Position numbers and translations under genes: made by a program. A DNA stretch of 64,000 nt from Paenibacillus koleovorans NBRC 103111 (GTDB lineage Bacteria > Bacillota > Bacilli > Paenibacillales > NBRC-103111), in NCBI RefSeq assembly GCF_004000845.1, contig NZ_BIMA01000014.1, positions 25,882 to 89,881 of the forward strand, read 5' to 3'. The notes beneath the pieces are model-generated. The model did not search any database. It was not told the DNA's origin and saw nothing but the letters and a program-made list of their open reading frames with translations. The first letter of the stretch is position 1. Every line of letters begins with the position of its first letter. This document shows, piece by piece, positions 27,025 to 35,765 of the stretch.

Positions 27025-27729
27025 CTAACTTTCTGCTGACACTAGCAGGGACGGCAGCGATTTGGCACATCCTAACCAACGGCTCGGTTGATCTTCGAGA
27101 TTGTCGATATAGATCGTTTTCAAGAACTTCGAAATATGGCGCACTTGGTCTTCAATCAGGATCTCTTTGATCTCAGATGGATTTACGGGAACGGCAGGAT
27201 GGGGCTTGTGGCCGAAATCGGTAAGAGGCACCAGCATGTCAGGGCTCTTCCTGTATTGGCAGTGCTTCGGGAAACGAGGAGAACTGCCGGAATCGTACTT
27301 GGACAACCGGACGGATGGCCAGTGTGCCGACAGCAGCGAGCTCGCATCCAACTCCAACACGGCGAAATGTTCAGCAGGTTCTCTTCGTTGATAAGTAGTC
27401 AGCATCTTAAGACAATCTTGTCGAGTGGGCCAAAAGAAAACATGCCGGTCCAGGCAGGCTCTGAATTGTTCAACGGTGCAATTGCTTTCCATCATATCGG
27501 CAGGTATTCGAAGATGAGCGTTGACCGTTACTTCAACCCCTTCGTAATTTACGGCTTGGCTAGACAAACGTCTTTCGCCATCAGAATCAGGCAGCATTCG
27601 TTTGCTTGACCATATCTCATCAAAATGGGAGAGGGCTGCTAAATTTTTCGCTCTAGTAAAATGAAATACAGATTTGCGATTGTCTGACTTCGTTATTCTA
27701 TCGATGATAGCGGCAATGTCGGCCAGCAT
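27025..27729 (-). CDS. DUF7002-like protein
   Basis: 234 residues. VFHFTRAKNLAAL near the N-terminus and RHVFFWPTRQDCLKML in the middle resemble DUF7002-type proteins, which have an HFT...NL start like some ADP-ribosyltransferase folds (DarT-like); the enzymatic role is not established. The ATG at 27729 is chosen because GGAGAG lies about 10 bases upstream and it avoids overlap with the monooxygenase gene, which ends 21 bases before it. The two genes are probably co-transcribed. Confidence 0.6.
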   Translation of the reverse strand: MLADIAAIIDRITKSDNRKSVFHFTRAKNLAALSHFDEIWSSKRMLPDSDGERRLSSQAVNYEGVEVTVNAHLRIPADMMESNCTVEQFRACLDRHVFFWPTRQDCLKMLTTYQRREPAEHFAVLELDASSLLSAHWPSVRLSKYDSGSSPRFPKHCQYRKSPDMLVPLTDFGHKPHPAVPVNPSEIKEILIEDQVRHISKFLKTIYIDNLEDQPSRWLGCAKSLPSLLVSAES

Positions 27730-27749
27730 GTCACAGCATCTCTCCAAAC

Positions 27750-28850
27750 TTAAATATCTGTATATCCATAAAGTTTGTCCCAAATGCGTTTTTTCCATAT
27801 CCTCGGTACCAACGGATAGACATGATTTCTTAGTCGAACTAACAGCGGGTTCTGTAGTTGACCGATCATGCCGATCCGCTTAGATAATCGGACGATTCCA
27901 TTAACACGGGGAACCCGTTTTGCTTCGAACTCTCCAAAGATTTGTTTGATGGATCTCGATGAAGTATAACAAGTGGAGAAGCAGACGGCGTCTTCCAATG
28001 CCGTACAAGCGCCAAGTCCAAGGCTTGCCGTCATGGCATGTGCGGAGTCTCCAAGCAAAAGGGTATGACCCCAAGACCATTTATCAACAGGGCGATGGTC
28101 ATAAATATCCAAATGGATGATTTCAGAATGGTCTTGTCCCTCGAAGATCGCACTTGCTTGATTCGGCAACGAGCTGATAATTTTAGTTACCTCTTCTTTT
28201 TTCGAGGCCCCTTCGATGGAGTTTGCTGTCGCAAACCAGTACGTCTTCCCGCCCTTCAAGGGTATGAAACCAAATCGCCCCCCCTCCCCCCAGTACTGTG
28301 TCATAGCGTTCTCATATACTGAGGAAAGGGTAGTATTTGAGATTCCACGCCATGATGTATATCCACTGTAACGTAATGAATCATTAATAAATTGACTTCG
28401 AACAACAGAATGAATACCGTCAGCCGCGATCACTAGATCCGCTTCGACAGAACGGCCATCATCAAAATGGACTTCCTTTTCTGCAAAATATCGAATTTTT
28501 TTGTTCCAGGCGATAGTTCCTTGCTCCAATCGGTTTGCCAAAATACGCAAAAGTACATATCGAGGAATACATACAGTTGGTGTTGAATACTGGATTGGCA
28601 GGCTTTCTAACCGTTTTCCCTTGCTTGAGTAAAGGTTTCCCATTGAAAGGATCGTGGAATGCTCCAACACTTCCTCCAGCACATGGAGTTTCCTTAAAGC
28701 ATGGGTTCCGTTGGACCAAAGCGTTAAAGCCGCGCCACGGGTCTCCAAGCCTTCGTTTTTATCGTAAACCTTAACGTTAACCCCTTTGTTCTGAAGGGCT
28801 AGAGCGGTTGCCAATCCTGCGATGCCGGCGCCAATTATAATAATGTTCAT
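27750..28850 (-). CDS. FAD-dependent monooxygenase (salicylate hydroxylase/PHBH type)
   Basis: 366 residues. NIIIIGAGIAGLATALAL is the dinucleotide-binding motif, VIAADGIHSVVR the DG motif and LLLGDSAHAMTASLGLG the GD motif of class A flavoprotein monooxygenases. Such enzymes hydroxylate aromatic or polyketide-like compounds using NAD(P)H and oxygen; the substrate is unknown. The ATG at 28850 is selected for the AAAGGAAA upstream; the frame extends to 28949 but those residues are unlike the family. It is divergent from the epimerase gene, with 88 bases between the starts. Confidence 0.88.
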   Translation of the reverse strand: MNIIIIGAGIAGLATALALQNKGVNVKVYDKNEGLETRGAALTLWSNGTHALRKLHVLEEVLEHSTILSMGNLYSSKGKRLESLPIQYSTPTVCIPRYVLLRILANRLEQGTIAWNKKIRYFAEKEVHFDDGRSVEADLVIAADGIHSVVRSQFINDSLRYSGYTSWRGISNTTLSSVYENAMTQYWGEGGRFGFIPLKGGKTYWFATANSIEGASKKEEVTKIISSLPNQASAIFEGQDHSEIIHLDIYDHRPVDKWSWGHTLLLGDSAHAMTASLGLGACTALEDAVCFSTCYTSSRSIKQIFGEFEAKRVPRVNGIVRLSKRIGMIGQLQNPLLVRLRNHVYPLVPRIWKKRIWDKLYGYTDI

Positions 28851-28938
28851 AGTACAGTTTCCTTTCCTTATTCCAACACCCACCTCAATCCAGTATAATC
28901 GAATCAACCTTGTCCACACCACAGGAGTGCTAACCTCA

Positions 28939-29988
28939 ATGATCACCAACCTCTCAAGCTCTCATTCGAAAAAGATTCTAGTGACCGGCTGTGCAGGGTT
29001 TATCGGGTACCATCTCGCTAGCCGACTATTGGAGATCGGGTTCCAAGTAGTGGGACTGGACAATATGAACGACTATTACGACGCGGCGATCAAGCAGGCG
29101 AGATTGGGGCTGCTGCAACAGAATCGGCGCTTTTCCTTTCACCGCATAGGCTTGGAAAATCGCTCCGAGCTCGAGCGGATATTCGCCGAGAACGACCCAT
29201 TTGACGCGGTCGTCAACTTGGCGGCTCAAGCAGGCGTGCGCTACAGTCTGGTCAATCCGCATGCGTATACGGACGCCAATCTGGTTGGGTTCGTCAATTT
29301 GTTGGAAGCTTGCCGCGCCGCCGAGGTCGGTCATCTGCTGTTTGCCTCGTCCAGCTCCGTGTACGGCTCCAACACGATGATGCCCTTCGATGTGCATCAT
29401 CCCGCCGATCACCCTCTCAGTCTCTATGCCGCTACCAAAAAGGCGAACGAGCTGATGGCCCATTCCTATAGCCATTTGTTCAGCCTGCCGGTGACCGGGC
29501 TTCGCTTCTTCACGGTCTATGGACCGTGGGGCCGCCCGGATATGGCGACTTACTTGTTCGCCGACCGGATTATGAAGGGCCAGCCTATTCAAGTGTTCAA
29601 CCACGGCAGGATGAAGCGAGATTTCACCTACGTCGACGATATAGTAGAAGGAGTAGTCCGTCTGATCGATCGTCCGCCTGTGCCGAATCCATCGTGGGAC
29701 CGGCAAAACCCCGATCCTGCAACTAGTCATGCCCCCTACAGGCTATACAATATCGGCCATAACGAGCCGGTCGAGCTTATGCGGGTCATACGACTGCTGG
29801 AGCAGTACCTGGGCAAGGAAGCCAAGCTCGAATTTCAGCCGATACAGCCGGGCGACGTGGAAGCCACCTATGCCGATATTGACGATTTGACCGCGACGGT
29901 GGGCTTCAAACCCTCGGTATCGATCGAAGAGGGGCTGCGGCGATTTGTCGACTGGTACCTGAGCTACCATCACAATTATTCCGGTTGA
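28939..29988 (+). CDS. NAD-dependent nucleotide-sugar epimerase (UDP-glucuronate 4-epimerase-like)
   Basis: 349 residues. ILVTGCAGFIGYHLA is the NAD-binding motif; YAATKKANE holds the catalytic Tyr-Lys pair; the LDNMNDYYD segment and the overall length match UDP-glucuronate 4-epimerases. It makes sugar nucleotides for surface glycans. AGGAG lies 11 bases before the ATG. The promoter of the following Fur-controlled operon overlaps its stop codon, so it could be read separately or with it. Confidence 0.87.
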   Translation: MITNLSSSHSKKILVTGCAGFIGYHLASRLLEIGFQVVGLDNMNDYYDAAIKQARLGLLQQNRRFSFHRIGLENRSELERIFAENDPFDAVVNLAAQAGVRYSLVNPHAYTDANLVGFVNLLEACRAAEVGHLLFASSSSVYGSNTMMPFDVHHPADHPLSLYAATKKANELMAHSYSHLFSLPVTGLRFFTVYGPWGRPDMATYLFADRIMKGQPIQVFNHGRMKRDFTYVDDIVEGVVRLIDRPPVPNPSWDRQNPDPATSHAPYRLYNIGHNEPVELMRVIRLLEQYLGKEAKLEFQPIQPGDVEATYADIDDLTATVGFKPSVSIEEGLRRFVDWYLSYHHNYSG

Positions 29989-30013
29989 CGGGTAGGCAAA
30001 ATGCTCCTATAAT
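29985..30013 (+). promoter_or_regulatory. Sigma-A promoter overlapping the epimerase stop codon
   Basis: TTGACG at 29985-29990 and TATAAT at 30008-30013 with a 17-base spacer. The -35 box contains the TGA stop of the epimerase gene. Transcription should start near 30020, just before the Fur box. Confidence 0.8.
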
Positions 30014-30030
30014 AAGCTAGTGCATATTAT

Positions 30031-30045
30031 TGAGAATGATTCTCA
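30031..30045 (+). promoter_or_regulatory. Fur box 1
   Basis: TGAGAATGATTCTCA is a perfect 7-1-7 inverted repeat and differs from the Bacillus Fur consensus TGATAATNATTATCA at two symmetric positions. It lies just downstream of the predicted start site, where bound Fur would block transcription. The Fur class could be confused with PerR or Zur sites, but the GATAAT-type hexamers favour Fur. Confidence 0.8.
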
Positions 30046-30084
30046 CAACCGTGCGACTTTCCTTTTTCGAAATGAGCAGCCCCT

Positions 30085-31065
30085 ATGTATACGCTAAAAA
30101 AATGGCTCGTCCCGCTTGCCGGTGTTTGCCTCTTCGGGCTATTCCTCGCCATGACCTGGCTCTGGTTCGACAAGGATGAGCTGAAGCGGCTCCTGACAGC
30201 AACGCTCCAAGAGCCTTATTGGCTCGTCCTGATGTTCGCCGTGTACTGGCTTTCCTTCGGGCTAAAAGCGATTGCTTGGCGCGCCTACGCCGGTTCGGCC
30301 GATGAACCGCTGCGTATTTATTACCATGGCATCATCTACAGCCTGCTCGTAAATCATTTATCGCCCGTCAAGGTGGGGGATCTCGTGCGGGCGGGCTTCC
30401 TCATGAAGGCGGCGTCTGCCCGTTGGGATCGAGCTTTGCATTCCGTCGCCGCCATGCGCGCGTTGGACATGCTGATGCTCGGCACGATCGCTTGCGGCGG
30501 ACTGCTCTGGCTCGGACTGCCGGCGTCGTGGGTGAAGACGGTCGTCTTGTTAGCCGCGGGAGTGGCGCTCCTCGCGCTCTACCGGCTTCCGGCGGTACGC
30601 CGTTTGCCGTTCATCGGCGCACATCTCACAATGCTCCATGAGACGATGCTGTCGGCGAAAGGGCTGCTGATCGTGCTCGCGGTTGCGGTCAGCTGGGTGC
30701 TGGAAGCCGGCGTGCTGTACGGCATCGCCAAGCTGGCCTCGCTGGAGCTCGGCGTAGGCACGGTGATCTGGGCGAACAGCGTGACGATCGCCGGACAAGT
30801 CGTGCATGTCACCCCAGGCGGGATCGGCACCTATGAGAGCACCTTGAGCGGCTCTCTGGCCGCGCTTGGCATCGGCTGGAAGGAAGCTTATGCCGCAGCC
30901 GTCTGGTCGCATATGTTCAAGTTTTTGTTTTCCTTCGGCGTCGGCGCTTATTCGGTCATTCGCATGCCGATCGGCTGGAAGGAGCTGTCCCGCTGGTTCA
31001 TGGCGAAACCGTCCAAACCGCCGGAAGCTGAGGCGCCACCAATAGAAGGAGTGAATTCCCGATGA
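30085..31065 (+). CDS. LPG-synthase-TM / UPF0104 flippase-like membrane protein
   Basis: 326 residues with about eight membrane segments. LLVNHLSPVKVGDLVRAGFL and HVTPGGIGTYESTLSGSLAALG match the transmembrane module of lysylphosphatidylglycerol synthase and AglD-like proteins, here without the catalytic lysyl-transferase domain. Stand-alone members are linked to lipid or polyprenyl-glycolipid movement. First gene of a three-gene operon with 4-base overlaps; downstream partners are a membrane phosphodiesterase and a GT39-like protein. No strong ribosome binding site is seen before the ATG. Fur control is predicted from the box at 30031. Confidence 0.78.
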   Translation: MYTLKKWLVPLAGVCLFGLFLAMTWLWFDKDELKRLLTATLQEPYWLVLMFAVYWLSFGLKAIAWRAYAGSADEPLRIYYHGIIYSLLVNHLSPVKVGDLVRAGFLMKAASARWDRALHSVAAMRALDMLMLGTIACGGLLWLGLPASWVKTVVLLAAGVALLALYRLPAVRRLPFIGAHLTMLHETMLSAKGLLIVLAVAVSWVLEAGVLYGIAKLASLELGVGTVIWANSVTIAGQVVHVTPGGIGTYESTLSGSLAALGIGWKEAYAAAVWSHMFKFLFSFGVGAYSVIRMPIGWKELSRWFMAKPSKPPEAEAPPIEGVNSR

Positions 31066-32549
31066 AACATGCTTCCCCTTTCGAAATCGTAGCGGCCCGC
31101 TGCTGGAATATGCTGAATGAAGGTAAACCGTTTACGCCCATCTTCGTGACCGGCGTGTTCCTGCTGTTCCGCGTCGGTTCGTGGTCCGATGCCGGCTTCT
31201 GGAGCGCGACAGGGTTATCTCTTCTACTAGCGCTACCGATTCTCGTACTCTATTATTGGTTCGACTTTCCTCTACTGCTGCGCAACTATTTGTGGTTTCC
31301 GTTGTTGGCTGGCGTGCTCTTATGGGAGCCTCAAAATTACGGTCTGTACGCGCTTGCGCTCGGCCTCTTTTTCTTTTTTACCGTCTATTTCTGGGGCACG
31401 TTCTACTATCATTTGCGAATCGGCACGTCTTGGTGGAATTTCAAACGGTTCTGGAAGCTCGTGCTCAAAAACAGCGATTCCACAAGCGGCAATGCCCAGG
31501 AGCAGATGCCGAAGTTTTTGCTCATCCTGCTGATTTGGAACCATTTCTATCGGTTGTTCGAATCGGGAGGGGGGCCGGGTGAAGGTGCATTCTCCGAGTG
31601 GGCTCAGGAGCATCTGTTGCCCTACGGGCTGTTCGTCGCCGCCTTGTGGCTGTACAGCTATATCCTGCATGCGAATTTGTTCGACTGGAAGCCTGCGGAA
31701 AACGCACCTCTGACCCCGAAGCCTGCAACTCCTCCTCAAGCTATCAACGAGAAAGTCATTGTCATCGTTATCGACGGTATGCGCAAAGAGAGATTCGAGG
31801 AAGCCGACGCTCCTTTTCTGAAAAGGCTGAGGGCCGAAGGCACAGAGTACACCCAGATGGAGACCGTCTATCCGGCGCGAACCGTCGTGTGCTTCTCCTC
31901 CATGTTCACAGGCACATACCCAAGGGAGCACGGCATCCGCTCGAATATGGTGTGGAAGCTCGGGATCAAGGTGGAAAGTATCTTCGATTCGCTGCGCAAG
32001 GTCGGCAAGAAGGGACGTCTGCTCGGTATCGCTCACTTGATCGATTCGATGGGCGACGATGTGGAAAGCGTCACGGCGGTCATGCACAACGATGTAGCGG
32101 ATCGCAATATTATCGAACGAGCTAAGCGCATTATGGCGGAGCAAAATCCGGATTTGCTGGTGGCGCAGCTCATCGGCGTCGATCAAACCGGACATAGTCA
32201 GGGCGTACTGTATGACGAATATTTGCAAAAAATTGCGGGGGCCGACCGGTTGATCGAGCATTTCGTACAGTGGATGGAAGAGCGCGGGATGCTGCGGAAT
32301 GCGACCTTGATCCTATGCGCTGACCATGGACAGGCGGATGGGATCGGGGGACACGGGCATCTGGATGAAGGCGAGCGCTTCGTCCCGTTTTTCCTGCATG
32401 GGCCGGCGGTTCGGCAAGGGGTGCGCATCGATGAGAAAACATCGCTCATCTCCATGGCGCCGACGCTCGCTCACCTGCTAGGGGCGCCGTTCCCTAGCCA
32501 TAGCCGCGGCACCGTGCTGTCCGCTGCGTTGCACGACGAGAAGCGATGA
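31062..32549 (+). CDS. Membrane-anchored type I phosphodiesterase / alkaline phosphatase superfamily protein
   Basis: 495 residues. The first about 215 residues contain several membrane segments. The following extracytoplasmic or cytoplasmic domain has VIVIVIDGMRKERF, YPARTVVCFSSMFTGTYPREHG (metal site and nucleophile Thr/Ser), LIGVDQTGHSQG and CADHGQADG with GHGH, all typical of nucleotide-pyrophosphatase/PDE enzymes. It may cleave phospho-sugars or phosphodiester-linked head groups. AGAAGGAGTG ribosome binding site; ATGA overlap with the preceding stop. Confidence 0.82.
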   Translation: MKHASPFEIVAARCWNMLNEGKPFTPIFVTGVFLLFRVGSWSDAGFWSATGLSLLLALPILVLYYWFDFPLLLRNYLWFPLLAGVLLWEPQNYGLYALALGLFFFFTVYFWGTFYYHLRIGTSWWNFKRFWKLVLKNSDSTSGNAQEQMPKFLLILLIWNHFYRLFESGGGPGEGAFSEWAQEHLLPYGLFVAALWLYSYILHANLFDWKPAENAPLTPKPATPPQAINEKVIVIVIDGMRKERFEEADAPFLKRLRAEGTEYTQMETVYPARTVVCFSSMFTGTYPREHGIRSNMVWKLGIKVESIFDSLRKVGKKGRLLGIAHLIDSMGDDVESVTAVMHNDVADRNIIERAKRIMAEQNPDLLVAQLIGVDQTGHSQGVLYDEYLQKIAGADRLIEHFVQWMEERGMLRNATLILCADHGQADGIGGHGHLDEGERFVPFFLHGPAVRQGVRIDEKTSLISMAPTLAHLLGAPFPSHSRGTVLSAALHDEKR

Positions 32550-34108
32550 AGCGCCATGTCCTGACGTTCGGAGCTGCTGCGTTGGCCATTGCGGTTCTTG
32601 CCGCTTCCTTCTACTACAGCCTGCAGTACGCCGCGCCATGGGCAAGGTCTTGGGACGAGGTAGACTTCGCCCTTGCGCTCGACCGGTTCGATCTGCTGGC
32701 GATGCAGCCGCATTTTCCAGGCTACCCTTACTACATTCTGGGTGGCCTGTTCTTGCATCGCTGGATTAGCGATCCCGTGCTGGCGCTCTCGGCGTTCAAT
32801 GCCGCGATGGCGCTTCTGTCGGCGCTGCCGATCACCCTGCTAGCCCGACGCGTTGTCGGCCTTCCCAGCGGGCTCCTTATCGCCGCGCTGCTGTCTACGA
32901 CGCCATACTTGTGGCTGATGGCCGCCCGCCCGATGTCCGAATGTGCGGGTATCGCCGCGCTCTGGTGGTGCTTATGGAGCGTGCGAGAGTCTCTGGAGCG
33001 GCCCGAATCGAGAGCTCGCCATCTCGTGGCACTCGTTTGTTTTAGTTTGCTGATGGGCATTCGCCTTTCTTTTTTTCCATTCGGCCTCTTGCTTGTCCTG
33101 CTATGGGGGAGGCGCTATCGAGCGAGCAAAACGTCTAATTCGATTCGCAACCGCAGACTGCTCGCTTCGGTTGGTGCGGCGGGGCTGTTGCAGCTAATCT
33201 GGGTAGGCGGTCTGGCGATGTCGGAAGGCTCGCCGGCCGGATTCTGGAAGCTGTCGGCGGCGTTCGTCGAAGGGCATTTCTCGGAGTGGGGAGGGGGTGT
33301 CGTGGCGACGCCTATGCCATTCCTGGAGCGGGTTCTCCATCTGTTCGGGAGCAATCTGATAGGGGATGCCATGCTTGCACGGTCAACAGGGGCAGGTGGG
33401 TTGTTGCTTGCTCTGATCGTGCTGCTTGCCGTCGCGTGGCGGATGCAGAAGAAAGCGGGTGTAGGTGAAAGCTATTCCGCTTCCCAGCCCGCTTCGAACT
33501 CTTCCGCTTCAAACGATCGCCGCTTCTTCATCTGGCTGGCGGGGGCTGCCGCCTTCTACGCCCTGTGGGCGCTTTTCGGCCAAAACATTGAGAAACCACG
33601 CCACATCGCTCCAATCGTCGGACCGCTGCTGTTCCTGCTCTACGTAGGGGTCTTCCGCACGGGAGCCGCGTACTGGCAGTCCCGCCGCCTGGCGCTGATG
33701 CCTATTGCCTTGTTCGCCACGGCCATCTCGCTCCTGTCTCTACAGCTCGTGCACGGGGAACGTTTGCTGCAGCAGCAAGCAGGGGAAGAGCCGGCTGTAT
33801 ATCAGCTCCATCGCTATTTGGAAAGCCAAACCACGCCGTTCCGGCTGTACACATGGGAAGAAACGCGCGTGCTGCAGTACGCAGGGGCGGAGTATGAGCA
33901 TGCTCGTATTTACACCTACCCCTATTTCCGATCAGCAGCAGAAGGTCTGGAAGGCCGACGCATCCTGCTGACCGACCATGTAGTGGGCGGCTTTCGCAGC
34001 CAAGGCTATGACATAAGCAGTCAGCTTCGAGAGGTGGCGGAGTTCCGCTCCAATTCCTTATTCGAGCCCGTCTACAGCCGCATCAAGCTTTATGAATATC
34101 GCGAGTAG
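32546..34108 (+). CDS. GT39-like polyprenyl-phosphate-sugar glycosyltransferase
   Basis: 520 residues with about ten to twelve membrane segments. The first extracytoplasmic loop has SWDEVDFALAL, matching the acidic DE motif of GT-C enzymes such as protein O-mannosyltransferases and ArnT, and a C-terminal soluble portion follows. Such proteins transfer a sugar from a polyprenyl phosphate carrier to protein or lipid outside the cell. It overlaps the phosphodiesterase gene by 4 bases and ends the Fur-controlled operon. The GT2 gene at 38555 could make its donor. Confidence 0.75.
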   Translation: MKRHVLTFGAAALAIAVLAASFYYSLQYAAPWARSWDEVDFALALDRFDLLAMQPHFPGYPYYILGGLFLHRWISDPVLALSAFNAAMALLSALPITLLARRVVGLPSGLLIAALLSTTPYLWLMAARPMSECAGIAALWWCLWSVRESLERPESRARHLVALVCFSLLMGIRLSFFPFGLLLVLLWGRRYRASKTSNSIRNRRLLASVGAAGLLQLIWVGGLAMSEGSPAGFWKLSAAFVEGHFSEWGGGVVATPMPFLERVLHLFGSNLIGDAMLARSTGAGGLLLALIVLLAVAWRMQKKAGVGESYSASQPASNSSASNDRRFFIWLAGAAAFYALWALFGQNIEKPRHIAPIVGPLLFLLYVGVFRTGAAYWQSRRLALMPIALFATAISLLSLQLVHGERLLQQQAGEEPAVYQLHRYLESQTTPFRLYTWEETRVLQYAGAEYEHARIYTYPYFRSAAEGLEGRRILLTDHVVGGFRSQGYDISSQLREVAEFRSNSLFEPVYSRIKLYEYRE

Positions 34109-34814
34109 GTTACGTGCACTCGCATACCGATCAGGTCCTCTGGCGAAAGAGTTCAGTTGGCGCGTGAGGAGGACAGGAAGAGGGGTTACGACCGTTGCTG
34201 AAAGCATGGCCCTTGGATTGAAGTTTAGTCGTTGTTGGGCCACCATTCAAAGACGAAACAAGGCCCCAACTTTACCCAGTCGGACACAGAGGACCTTTGT
34301 ACGCAGTCCGAAAAAGTCGGACTGCAGGGCAGCTCGTAGTCTGGATTTGCTCCTCAGTCCGATTTTGCCGGATTGGAGCGAGGGGTTCTGCAAGAGGTGC
34401 GTAAAAACGCCACTGCAATTGGGTGAATTCGGACTGGAGCTCCAATCACGCTGTGAGGGTGCTGCGTAGTCAGGAAATCGGACTACATCGGCATGGAGTT
34501 AGCTAGGCTCGACTCCCTAAAGGATAGTTACCGGCTGGAATCGGTGGTGTCTTGCTAGAACATGTGGGTTTTATAACAAACTCAGCCTCCGCTAATACCC
34601 GCAGCAAGTTTGCTAATAACGAATATCCGTTAGTTATGCGGCTGTCCCCCGATAATACCCGAAATATAACAAACTTCAGTTTGTTATCAGCCAACTTTCG
34701 TTCTCTGCCCCCGTTTGCACCAACCTGCCACACCTGAGACTGATTACTTGTCCAACCTGCTACTCTATGCAACCACCCACACGGTTTGCCCTTCCAGTTA
34801 TTTAATGTCAAGAA
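34109..34814. repeat. Intergenic region with dispersed hairpin modules
   Basis: About 700 bases with no credible gene. The 19-mer AGTCCGAAAAAGTCGGACT at 34305-34323 is a 7-bp stem hairpin found identically at 63187. From 34370 to 34440 further elements match the 63230-63320 region in order. From 34560 to 34710 ATAACAAAC/GTTTGTTAT-type elements recur several times. Confidence 0.6.
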
Positions 34815-34840
34815 AAGCCTGCAGCTTAAGCTGCAGGCTT
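34815..34840 (-). terminator. Terminator containing the FTR1 permease stop codon
   Basis: AAGCCTGCAGCTT followed by its exact reverse complement makes a perfect 26-base palindrome, with T-rich sequence downstream on the minus strand. The last codons of the permease (Lys-Pro-Ala-Ala-stop) are encoded inside the left arm and the TAA lies at the centre. Confidence 0.75.
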
Positions 34841-35749
34841 CTGTTCATGCTCTGTCTTCTGCTCCCGGCGTTTTTTCTGAACACCCAGCAGGAAGAACGT
34901 AAGGAAGTAGTACGCCCAATAGGCGAGAAACTCTTCAATTGAAGGATTCTGCGTATAGCCGAGGAAGGCCTTCATGAAGATGCCGACTTGACCGTTGATG
35001 AACGGCTCGCCGCCGGTGTCGCGAATGAATTGCTGCTCATCCAGCGGATGCTCCGGCATAAACGCCGTGATGTTATAGATCTCGCCGATCTCCCCTCCGG
35101 GTGTCCGGTACATCGTGCCGACAATTCCCAAGTCTTGCATGATCCCGATGGCTTGCACGAGCAGGCCGGCCGCGATCATCATGAGGAAGACGCTGGTGAT
35201 GCGGAAGAAGGTGCGAAGCTTGATCCTCCGGGTCCCCCGGAAAAACAAGAGGCCTACGACGAACGCTAGGATGAGACCGGCCAGTGCGCCCCAGCTCTGG
35301 AGCGCCTTCTGAATATCGCCGCCTGTAATCGCAGCGAAGAAAAACACCGTCTCCACGCCTTCCCGAACGACCACAAGAAACGAGTGGACGACCATATTGA
35401 GTGCGCCGCCGACCGTCAAAATATGCGCAATCTGATTTTGCACCTTGCCTTGCAAATCCGCGTTTTGTTGACTCATAAACATAACCATATGGGTCAACAA
35501 AACGCTGGACACGAGCATGATGCCGATCTTCAAATAGTTCTGGCTGCCGATGCTGGCGTAGCCGGTAAAATAAACCTGGAACGCCAAGGCGACCGCGTAG
35601 CTGGCGAACAGCGCCAGCAATACGCCGAGCCAAACCCATTTGCTCCAGCTGCGCTGCTCGATGCGAGCCAGATAAGTCAGAATGACGCCGACGATCAAGA
35701 TCGCCTCGAGCGCCTCGCGAAAAGTGATTAAGAACGCCTGCAAATCCAT
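34826..35749 (-). CDS. efeU: FTR1/EfeU family high-affinity iron permease
   Basis: 307 residues with about seven membrane segments. The two iron-binding REXXE motifs are present: REALE at 11-15 and REGVE near 117. In the family these Glu residues pass iron across the membrane. The gene is last of a three-gene operon transcribed from a Fur-boxed promoter at 38372-38400; the two upstream genes code for secreted helical proteins. No EfeB peroxidase gene is in the window, so this is not a standard efeUOB set. Confidence 0.92.
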   Translation of the reverse strand: MDLQAFLITFREALEAILIVGVILTYLARIEQRSWSKWVWLGVLLALFASYAVALAFQVYFTGYASIGSQNYLKIGIMLVSSVLLTHMVMFMSQQNADLQGKVQNQIAHILTVGGALNMVVHSFLVVVREGVETVFFFAAITGGDIQKALQSWGALAGLILAFVVGLLFFRGTRRIKLRTFFRITSVFLMMIAAGLLVQAIGIMQDLGIVGTMYRTPGGEIGEIYNITAFMPEHPLDEQQFIRDTGGEPFINGQVGIFMKAFLGYTQNPSIEEFLAYWAYYFLTFFLLGVQKKRREQKTEHEQKPAA

Positions 35750-35765
35750 GGGCTGCCCGTCCGGA

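Noticed and set aside
31320..32261. 313-codon open frame on the minus strand
   Set aside because: Antisense to the phosphodiesterase gene, with no recognisable domain.
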